Shown here in pieces: positions 11,568 to 19,600 of a stretch of 64,000 bases of DNA. Positions within the stretch are counted from its first letter, which is position 1, and the number at the start of each line of letters is the position of its first letter. The stretch comes from Lachnospiraceae bacterium (GTDB lineage Bacteria; Bacillota; Clostridia; Lachnospirales; Lachnospiraceae), in the NCBI GenBank assembly GCA_017508825.1, contig JAFWRC010000159.1, positions 1 to 64,000 of the forward strand, in the 5' to 3' direction. The translations under genes were made by a program, and so were the position numbers. A model generated the notes under the pieces. The model had not been told where the DNA came from. It ran no database searches and saw nothing but the letters and a program-made list of their open reading frames with translations.

Positions 11568-13127
11568 ATGGAAAAAATCGCGGAATTTAATGACATTATC
11601 AACACGTTCGTCTGGACAAAAGTCGGCGTATGGCTGCTGATCGCCACCGGCGTACTCCTGACGCTGCTGACAAAATTCTTCCAGGTGACGCATATCGGAC
11701 ACTGGATGAAAAAGACCATCGGTTCTATGTTTGACAAGAAGGTGATCGGGCATACCGACGATAAGGCTTCGATCTCGCAGTTCCAGGCACTCTGTACGGC
11801 ACTGGCAGCAACGGTCGGCGTCGGCAATATCGCCGGCGTATCCGCAGCGATCATCACAGGCGGACCGGGTGCCGTTTTCTGGATGTGGCTGGCAGCGTTC
11901 TTCGGCATGATGACCAACTATTCGGAAAACATCCTCGGCATCTATTATCGTCGCAAAAACCATACCGGCGAATGGTCCGGCGGAGCGATGTATTATCTGC
12001 AGGACGGTCTGGGCAGCTACAAAGGAATGAAATCCGTCGGCCGTATCCTGGCAGTTCTCTTTGCGGTCTGCGCCGTACTGGCATCCTTCGGTATCGGTAA
12101 TATGGGGCAGGTCAACAAGATCGTCAAGAATCTGACTTCGGCATTTGATATCAAGGCACTTTCTTCGCAGGTGCTGTATTCTTCCGATGGAACGGATGTT
12201 ACACTGTATATGCTGATCGTCGGCCTGATCATCATGGCGCTGGTCGGATTCGTCGTGATCGGCGGATTGCAGCGTATCGCGATCGTGGCAGAAAAGATCA
12301 TCCCGTTTATGGTAGTGATGTATATCCTGGGTTCCCTGGTGATCATCATCGCAAATGCAGGACATATCGGTACGGCATTCGGACATATTTTCGGTATGGC
12401 ATTTACAAAGACTGCGGCATGGGGCGGCGCAACGGGTGTTGCATTTAAGACGATCATCACGCAGGGCTGCAAACGAGGGGTATTCTCCAATGAGGCAGGT
12501 CTTGGTTCCTCCGTTATGGTGCATTCCAATTCCAACGTACGCGAACCGGTCAAGCAGGGAATGTGGGGTATCTTCGAGGTATTTGCCGATACCATCATTG
12601 TTTGTACGATGACGGCTCTGACCATCCTTACTTCGGGCGTGATCGATCTGGAGACCGGTATCCCGAAGACCGGTGACGATGCAACGCTGGTAGCGGAAGC
12701 ATTTAATACGATCTTTAAGGTAGGCAATTTTGAATTCGGGCGCAAATTTATTGCAATCGCGATCCTGCTCTTTGCCTTTACCACCGTTCTGGGCTGGTCC
12801 CATTACGGTACCAAAGCAGTGGAATACCTTGCCGGGAATAAGGCGCCGACGGCAACCAAAGTATACAAGATCATCTTTGTTCTGATGATCATATCCGGTG
12901 CCCTGCTGACATCGTCTCTTGCCTGGGACATCTCCGATACCTTCAACGGTATGATGATGATCCCCAACCTGATCGGTGTGCTTTCCTTATCTCCGCTGGT
13001 AATGAAGCTCACAGCCAATTATGTAAGACGCCGCATCCGGGGAGAGGACATCGAACCGATGCTTTCCTTTGATCCAAAGATCCAGAAGGAAAACGCAAAA
13101 GTCATCAAAGAAACAGGGGAAGAATAA
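11568..13127 (+). CDS. Sodium:alanine/glycine symporter (AGCS family)
   Basis: 519 residues with about ten to eleven membrane segments. Family marks are the N-terminal region WLLIATGVLLTLLTKFFQ, the signature TALAATVGVGNIAGVSAAI, GPGAVFWMWLAAFFGM, and a later ITQGCKRGVFSNEAGLGSS loop. AGCS carriers import alanine, glycine and related amino acids with Na+ or H+. An upstream in-frame ATG exists at 11421, but the ATG at 11568 has CGGAGGTGG six to seven bases ahead and begins the expected MEKIAEFNDIIN, so it is preferred. The gene stands alone, followed by its own terminator. Substrate choice within the family is unresolved. Confidence 0.92.
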   Translation: MEKIAEFNDIINTFVWTKVGVWLLIATGVLLTLLTKFFQVTHIGHWMKKTIGSMFDKKVIGHTDDKASISQFQALCTALAATVGVGNIAGVSAAIITGGPGAVFWMWLAAFFGMMTNYSENILGIYYRRKNHTGEWSGGAMYYLQDGLGSYKGMKSVGRILAVLFAVCAVLASFGIGNMGQVNKIVKNLTSAFDIKALSSQVLYSSDGTDVTLYMLIVGLIIMALVGFVVIGGLQRIAIVAEKIIPFMVVMYILGSLVIIIANAGHIGTAFGHIFGMAFTKTAAWGGATGVAFKTIITQGCKRGVFSNEAGLGSSVMVHSNSNVREPVKQGMWGIFEVFADTIIVCTMTALTILTSGVIDLETGIPKTGDDATLVAEAFNTIFKVGNFEFGRKFIAIAILLFAFTTVLGWSHYGTKAVEYLAGNKAPTATKVYKIIFVLMIISGALLTSSLAWDISDTFNGMMMIPNLIGVLSLSPLVMKLTANYVRRRIRGEDIEPMLSFDPKIQKENAKVIKETGEE

Positions 13128-13130
13128 AGC

Positions 13131-13158
13131 ATCAGCCGGCAGGAAACTGCCGGCTGAT
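13131..13158 (+). terminator. Terminator hairpin after the AGCS symporter
   Basis: A perfect 12-bp stem (ATCAGCCGGCAG / CTGCCGGCTGAT) with a GAAA tetraloop, five bases after the stop codon. The following T-run is weak (CTGTTGTT). Confidence 0.75.
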
Positions 13159-13173
13159 CTGTTGTTACGGTAT

Positions 13174-13202
13174 TTTACAAATCACCTGATTTCTGCTAAA
13201 AT
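13174..13202 (+). promoter_or_regulatory. Promoter of the Hsp70 gene cluster
   Basis: TTTACA (13174-13179), a 17-bp spacer and TAAAAT (13197-13202) lie about 60 bp before the Hsp70 start. No CIRCE-type heat-shock inverted repeat is visible, so this Hsp70 is probably not under HrcA control. Confidence 0.55.
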
Positions 13203-13262
13203 AATAGAGTTACGGACCGGTAGCTGCTGGATCCGGGAAATACGGAAAGGACTGAAATTATT

Positions 13263-14966
13263 ATGATCATCGGTATTGATCTGGGGACCACCAACAGTCT
13301 GGTGGCCTGCTATAAAGAAGACGGACCGCAGATCATCCCCAACCGCCTGGGCGGACATCTGACACCCAGTGTCGTGAGTGTGGACGGGGATCAGATCTAT
13401 GTGGGTGATGTGGCAAAAGAGCGTATGCAGTTATATCCGCAGGAAAGCGCTGCGGTCTTTAAGCGTACGATGGGTACGGATAAGAAGTATCGCCTGGGAA
13501 GCAAGTTTTTCCGTTCGGAAGAACTCTCTTCCTTTGTGTTGCGCTCCTTAAAGGAAGATGCGGAAGCATACCTCGGGGAAGAAGTGACGGAGGCCGTGAT
13601 CAGCGTGCCTGCGTACTTTAACGATGCCAGAAGAAAAGCAACCAAGCGTGCCGGGGAACTGGCAGGATTAAAAGTGGAGCGTATCATCAGCGAGCCGACA
13701 GCGGCGGCGATCGCATATGGCTTATACGAGATGCACGATGATGCCAAGATCCTGGTCTTTGATCTGGGCGGCGGTACGTTTGATGTGTCGATCCTGGAAC
13801 TGTCCGGTACGATCCTGGAAGTGCGCGCCGTAGCCGGAGACAATTATCTGGGCGGTGAGGATTTCACCGAGATCCTGGTGGATATGTGGTTCGCGGAGAA
13901 TGAAAAGGAATACAAGCTGGACCGTGACAATATGGATGAAAAGACGCTGCGGCACATCCATAAGCAGGCGGAACTGTGCAAACTGGGCTTTTGCGAGAGG
14001 AATACTTCCGAGATGCGCTGTCTCATCGGTGAAGAGGAGATCACGAGCAGCTTTTCCCTGAGTGCTTATGAGAGCAAATGTGAAGATCTGCTGGAGCGGA
14101 TCCGCATTCCGGTGCGTAAGAGTCTGTCCGACGCAAAACTGCGTCTGAGTGAGATTGACAAGGTCGTATTGGTCGGCGGCGCGACCAGACTGCCGATCGT
14201 GCGCCATCTGGTGGCAAAACTCTTCCGTTCCCTGCCGGATACTTCGGTCAATCCCGATGAAGCGATCGCATGCGGTGCAGCCATCCAGGCGGCAATGAAG
14301 GAACGTGTAGATACGATCCGTGAAGTGATCTTAACGGATGTATGTCCGTTTACCCTGAGTACGGAAGTGAGCATCGAAAGGGACAACGGAACCTTTGAAA
14401 ACGGTCATGTATGCCCGATCATCGAGCGGAATACCGTGATCCCGGCCAGCCGTACGGAAACGCTCTATCCGTTGAGAGACAATCAGAAGAGCATCCGCGT
14501 GAATGTCCTGCAGGGCGAAAGCCGTTTTGCGGAAAACAATCTGCAGCTGGGTACAATGGAGATCAAACTACCCGAAGGCAAAAAAGACGATAACAGCGTA
14601 AATGTAACATATACTTACGATATCAATTCCATTCTGGAAGTACAGGTCAAAGTCAATTCTACCGGCGAGATCGTTAAGCAGATCTTAAAGGGACAGGACG
14701 TGGATATGACGGACGAAGAGATCGCAGCCCGTATGGAAGAACTGGCATACTTAAAGATCCCACCCCGTGAGCAGGAGAAGAATAAGCTGCTGCTGGTACG
14801 GAGTGAGCGTCTCTATGAGGAGAATTTCGGTGATGACCGTATGGTGATCGAGCAGCACATCCGTAAGTTTGAGCAGGCATTAAATACGCAGGATCCGATC
14901 CGTATCGATGCTGCGCGCATCGATTTCAAAGAATTCCTGGATGAGTGGGAAAAGCAGAAGAACTAA
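13263..14966 (+). CDS. Short Hsp70-family chaperone, HscC-like
   Basis: 567 residues, shorter than DnaK (about 610-640) and close to HscC. The nucleotide-binding domain is complete: IGIDLGTTNS at the N-terminus, VISVPAYFNDARRKAT, EPTAAAIAYGL, VFDLGGGTFDVSIL, and VLVGGATRLPIV around residue 300. The substrate-binding beta domain follows (about 375-490), and the helical lid is brief, with no EEVD-like tail. HscC chaperones pair with special J-proteins and not with general DnaJ-GrpE. The nearby J-like/TPR protein is a candidate partner. trmO begins 24 bp downstream on the same strand. Client proteins are unknown. Confidence 0.85.
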   Translation: MIIGIDLGTTNSLVACYKEDGPQIIPNRLGGHLTPSVVSVDGDQIYVGDVAKERMQLYPQESAAVFKRTMGTDKKYRLGSKFFRSEELSSFVLRSLKEDAEAYLGEEVTEAVISVPAYFNDARRKATKRAGELAGLKVERIISEPTAAAIAYGLYEMHDDAKILVFDLGGGTFDVSILELSGTILEVRAVAGDNYLGGEDFTEILVDMWFAENEKEYKLDRDNMDEKTLRHIHKQAELCKLGFCERNTSEMRCLIGEEEITSSFSLSAYESKCEDLLERIRIPVRKSLSDAKLRLSEIDKVVLVGGATRLPIVRHLVAKLFRSLPDTSVNPDEAIACGAAIQAAMKERVDTIREVILTDVCPFTLSTEVSIERDNGTFENGHVCPIIERNTVIPASRTETLYPLRDNQKSIRVNVLQGESRFAENNLQLGTMEIKLPEGKKDDNSVNVTYTYDINSILEVQVKVNSTGEIVKQILKGQDVDMTDEEIAARMEELAYLKIPPREQEKNKLLLVRSERLYEENFGDDRMVIEQHIRKFEQALNTQDPIRIDAARIDFKEFLDEWEKQKN

Positions 14967-14990
14967 AACAAAAACCACGGGGTTATTGTT

Positions 14991-15671
14991 ATGGAGATCA
15001 CACCGATCGCGTATATTCATACCGGTTTTTCGGAAAAATTCGGCATACCCAGGCAGAGCGGCCTGGTTCCGGATGCCGTTGGCGTGATCGAGTTTGTGCC
15101 GGAGTACCGGCATCCCGATGCGCTGCGGGGGATCGAAGAGTATTCGCATCTGTGGCTGGTCTGGGATTTTTCAAAGAATCATCGTAAAGAATGGGCTGCG
15201 ACCGTGACACCGCCGCGTCTTGGCGGGAAGGAGCGCAGGGGCGTATTTGCCACCCGTTCGTCCTTTCGTCCCAATCCTCTGGGACTATCCTGTGTAAAAT
15301 TTGAAAAAGTAGAAGCGACTGCAGACAGAGGCAATCTCCTATATGTATCCGGCGTGGATCTTTTAGACGGGACACCGATCTATGATATCAAACCATACCT
15401 GCCCTATGCGGATGCGCATCCGGAGGCGAAAGGCGGTTTTGGGGAACGGTATTCCGATCGGAAACTGACGGTGGAGTTTCCGGCGGAACTGGAAGAAGAA
15501 CTGCCGGAGGAACTGCGGGGAGCGGTGCGGGATATTCTGGCCTGCGATCCGAGAACGGCTTATATCAACGATCCCGAACGGATCTGGGGTGTGGCCTATG
15601 GAGGTTATAACATTCGCTTTACCGTGCAGGATATGGTCTGCAGAGTCGTTGAGGTGCAAAAGACAGAATGA
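14991..15671 (+). CDS. trmO: TrmO-like tRNA (N6-threonylcarbamoyladenosine-37) N6-methyltransferase
   Basis: 226 residues of the TsaA/TrmO family, a beta-barrel S-adenosylmethionine enzyme that methylates t6A37 of some tRNAs. Seen: PIAYIHTGFSEKFGIPRQ, GIEEYSHLWLVWDF, the strongly conserved GVFATRSSFRPNPLGLS, and YDIKPYLPYADA. The C-terminal extension with YGGYNIRF is usual for the family. The stop overlaps the next start as ATGA, so it is translationally coupled to the psd gene. Confidence 0.9.
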   Translation: MEITPIAYIHTGFSEKFGIPRQSGLVPDAVGVIEFVPEYRHPDALRGIEEYSHLWLVWDFSKNHRKEWAATVTPPRLGGKERRGVFATRSSFRPNPLGLSCVKFEKVEATADRGNLLYVSGVDLLDGTPIYDIKPYLPYADAHPEAKGGFGERYSDRKLTVEFPAELEEELPEELRGAVRDILACDPRTAYINDPERIWGVAYGGYNIRFTVQDMVCRVVEVQKTE

Positions 15672-16537
15672 GCAGTTTATTATATGACCGGAAAACAAAA
15701 AAACTGACGGAGATCACGCAGTATGGCGGCAGGATGATGCAGGCGGCATACCAGGGAAAATGCAGCCGTTTTCTGCTTCCGGTGGTGACGGGCCGGATGT
15801 ATACGCGCCTTTGGGGATGGTGGCAGCGTACACCCTTCAGCTGTAATAAGATCCCCGGGTTCGTTAAGCAGTATCATGTGGATATGGCGGAATATGAGCA
15901 GCATGTATTTCGCAATTTTGATGAGTTTTTTACCCGCCCCATCCGGGAAGAAGCCCGGCCCATGGATATCGATCCGGACCGGCTGGTCGCTCCGGCAGAC
16001 AGCAAACTGCTGGTGTATCCCATCCGCGGGGATATGCATCTTAAGGTAAAAGGAGTGGATTATACACTGGAGGCGCTGACCGGCAGCAGGCATTTTGCGA
16101 AGGAGTTTGCCGGCGGACAGTGCCTGGTGTTCCGGCTTACGATGGATGATTACCATCACTACTGCTTTCCGGCGGACGGATGGCAGAGGATGCGTCATAC
16201 CGTTCCCGGACGGCTGCATACAGTGAGTCCGTATTCTTCGGAAAAGAAAGTCTATCAGGAAAACTACCGGGTGGTAAACCTGCTGGAAACAAAGCATTTC
16301 GGAAAGATCTTAATGATCGAAGTGGGAGCGCTGTTCGCGGGACGTATCATCAACTATCCGGTCCGGTGTTTCCGAAAGGGTGAAGAAAAGGGGTATTTCC
16401 GGCTGGGAGGCTCGACGATCCTGCTGCTGCTGCAGAAGAATGCGGTGCAGCTGGATGAAGATATCACGGAATATACAGAGCAGGGGATCGAAGTGAAGCT
16501 GCGGTATCGTGAAGACATCGGTACGGCAGTGAGATAA
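15668..16537 (+). CDS. psd: Phosphatidylserine decarboxylase
   Basis: 289 residues. A pyruvoyl-dependent proenzyme that converts phosphatidylserine to phosphatidylethanolamine at the membrane. Seen: FDEFFTRPI (family mark), VAPADSKLLVYP, the KEFAGGQC and DDYHHYCFPADG segments with conserved His, GALFAGRI, and the self-cleavage motif LGGST near the C-terminus, where the Ser would become the pyruvoyl group. The start overlaps the trmO stop by four bases. The large helicase gene follows after 69 bp, so all may belong to one transcript beginning at the Hsp70 gene. Confidence 0.9.
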   Translation: MSSLLYDRKTKKLTEITQYGGRMMQAAYQGKCSRFLLPVVTGRMYTRLWGWWQRTPFSCNKIPGFVKQYHVDMAEYEQHVFRNFDEFFTRPIREEARPMDIDPDRLVAPADSKLLVYPIRGDMHLKVKGVDYTLEALTGSRHFAKEFAGGQCLVFRLTMDDYHHYCFPADGWQRMRHTVPGRLHTVSPYSSEKKVYQENYRVVNLLETKHFGKILMIEVGALFAGRIINYPVRCFRKGEEKGYFRLGGSTILLLLQKNAVQLDEDITEYTEQGIEVKLRYREDIGTAVR

Positions 16538-16606
16538 AGGACAGGGATAAAGCAGGATCGGCGCAGATCGTAAAGGCAATACGATAAACGATAAGGGGAG
16601 ATCATC

Positions 16607-19600
16607 ATGGCAGAACAACAGATCATCATCAAAGCAGAAAGCATGCGGGCAGTCAATTTTTCCATGCAGCAGAATTATGTTCCGATGCTGCGCAGCATCC
16701 GCCTTACGAATGTATCGGATGAGACACAATATGATCTGAAACTGCGAGTCCGTTTTGATCCGGCATTTGCGCAGGAATATACGGTGCTTCTGGATGCGAT
16801 GGAGCCCGGCAGCAGTGTGGAGGTCAGTCCGGTCAGGATCCTGCTTTCCACGGAGTATCTGTTTTCCGTTACCGAGAAGGTGATCGGGAATTATACCATC
16901 GAAGTATACCGGGAATTACAGATCCCGAAAGCATCGGATGAAGATAGCGTCATCCCGCAGTTTGACACCGAAGAGAAGATCCTGTCGAGTGAATCCGGTG
17001 AAGTGGAACTGCTTGCCAAAGACCAGTGGAGCGGTCTGGGCATTATGCCGGAACTGGTATCGGCGTTTGTAACCCCCAATGATCCGAAGATCGCGGAGAT
17101 CCTGCGAAGCGCATCCGACCAGCTGCAGAAGTGGGGTAAGGATCCTTCATTCACAGCATATCAGACACAGAATACCAACAATGTAAAACTGCAGATGGCG
17201 GCGATCTATGCGGCGATTCAGGCCCAGCAGATCGACTATGTGGTGCATCCTGCGACTTTTGAGCCGGCCGGGCAGCGCATCCGTCTGCCCCATACGGTAT
17301 TGGAGCAGAAGCAGGGCAACTGCCTGGATCTTTCGGTTCTTTACGCCTCCTGTCTGGAAGCGGCGGGGTTAAACGGTCTGATCGTATTCACCAAGGGCCA
17401 TGCCTTCGGGGGCTGTTGGCTGGAAGAAGAGAGTTTTGCCGACTGTGCCGTGGATGATGTATCGGCGCTGGAAAAGCGTACCGCGGAAGGTGCCGAAGAG
17501 ATCCTGCTGGTGGAGATGACGGATGTAGTAAGGGGCAAGGATATCCCCTTCGATACGGCAATACAGCATGCAAAGGCCCATCTGGTAAGGATGGAAGATT
17601 TTGATTTTGTGATCGACTTGAGCCGATGCCGCAACAGCAACATCCGGCCCATTCCGACGAGACTGGAAGATGCGCAGCAGGATCTGTTTGATGCAGCAGG
17701 CGCATCCGTTTTTGCAGCAGCGCCCAGCGCATTGAAACAGAATCTGAAGGGCCGTGTGATCGAAGGTACCGTGGAGATCGGCCGGAAAGAACTGTGGGAA
17801 CGTAAACTGCTGGATTTCAGTCTGCGGAATGCATTGCTCAATTTCCGCGTGACCAGAAGTGCGGTTCAACTGCTGGTGGCGGATCCCGCAGATCTGGAAG
17901 ATGCGATCGCCGACGGAAAAGATTTTACCCTGCAGGCATTGCCGCCGGAACTGAAAACAGATCTGCGTGACGATAAGATGTTTTCCCTGGAAAACGATAA
18001 GGCGCTGGTGGAGAGCATCACGGCAAAGGAGTTTGCACAGAAGCGCATCCGTACCTGTCTGTCCGAAACGGATCTGCAGAACAGTTTAAAAGGTCTGCAG
18101 CGTGCGGCGAAGTTAAGCCTTGAGGAAAACGGCGCCAATACACTCTTTATCGCCGCCGGTTACCTGCGCTGGTATGAGACGGATCTGTCGGAAAAACCGC
18201 GCTATGCCCCTCTGGTACTGATCCCGGTGGAACTGGTGCGCAGTATCAAAAACAACGGTTATATCATACGCAGCCGCAATGAAGAAACGCAGATCAATGT
18301 GACACTGCTGGAATACTTACGCCAGGATCATGGTGTGGCGATCGGCGGGCTGGATCCGCTCCCGGAAGATGAGCATGGCATCGATCTGCCGCTGGTGTTC
18401 CAGACGATCCGACAGGCCATTATGGATAAGAAACGCTGGAACGTTGAGAACTTCTGTTTCTTAGGCCTCTTTTCTTTCGGGCAGTTCGTGATGTGGAATG
18501 ACCTGCGTAACCGTACGGAAGATTTAAAGACCAGCAAGGTGGTGCAGAGCCTGCTGGAAGGGCATATGACATGGGAAGCCGATGACCTGGGGATTGATGC
18601 GGGTAATATCGATGAGAAATTTGCGCCGTCCGATCTGGCGGTACCGCTGAGTGCCGATTCTTCGCAGATGGTGGCCATTGCCACGGCAGCCAAGGGACAG
18701 AGTTTTGTCCTGCACGGACCGCCGGGAACCGGTAAGTCCCAGACCATCACCAATATGATCGCCAATGCTCTTTATCAGGGTAAGTCTGTTTTGTTTGTTG
18801 CCGAGAAGATGGCGGCGCTTTCCGTCGTACAGCGCAGACTGGCAGCCATCGGACTGGATCCGTTCTGCCTGGAACTGCACAGCAATAAAGCAAACAAGGC
18901 AGCCGTTCTAAAGCAGCTGGAAAAGACGCTGGAAGTGGGGCATATCAAAGAGCCGGAGGAGTATGCACGCACGGCAGAGCAGCTGCATTCCCTGCGCAGG
19001 GAGCTAAACCATGTGATCGCGGCGATCCATGAAAAGAAAAACTATGGCGGCTCTTTATACGATGCGATCGCTGTGTATGAACAGAACAAAGTCCTGAAGG
19101 GAAAAGTAGATCTGTCCGAAAGTAAAGAGATGACGTTTACGGTCGAAAACGTTTCAGCGGAACTGCTGGCGGAATGGCAGGAACTGCTGGACGAATATGC
19201 AACGGCATCCTCGGTAGTGGGGGATCTTAAATCCCATCCGCTCAAGGGTGTCTGCAAAACGGAGTACTCCATGGAACTGCGTGACAATGCGCAGCGTATA
19301 TGGAAGGAGACGGCAGCCGCATGTGAAGAAACCGCAAAGGATGCAGAGCAGCTGCGCGGTCTGGTCGGAACGGATCTGGTGGGCAGCCGGGACGGATTGG
19401 CTATGCTCTGCCGTATGGGCAGACTGATGCTGGAACAGGGGCCGATGCTCGGAGCCCTGGTTTCTTCGCCAAACTATGATGCGATCATGGAGCGGGTACG
19501 CCTTCTGATCCAGAACGGAAGGAACTACCTGATGCAGATGGATCGGATCTCGCAGACGTTCCGGCCGCAGATCTTTACGGGCTATAACGCCGGGGATGCG

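Noticed and set aside
11541..12803. Long open frame (420 codons) on the minus strand within the AGCS symporter gene
   Set aside because: It is antisense to a clear membrane transporter, is rich in His/Asp/Arg/Cys without any domain, and arises from the codon bias of the real gene.
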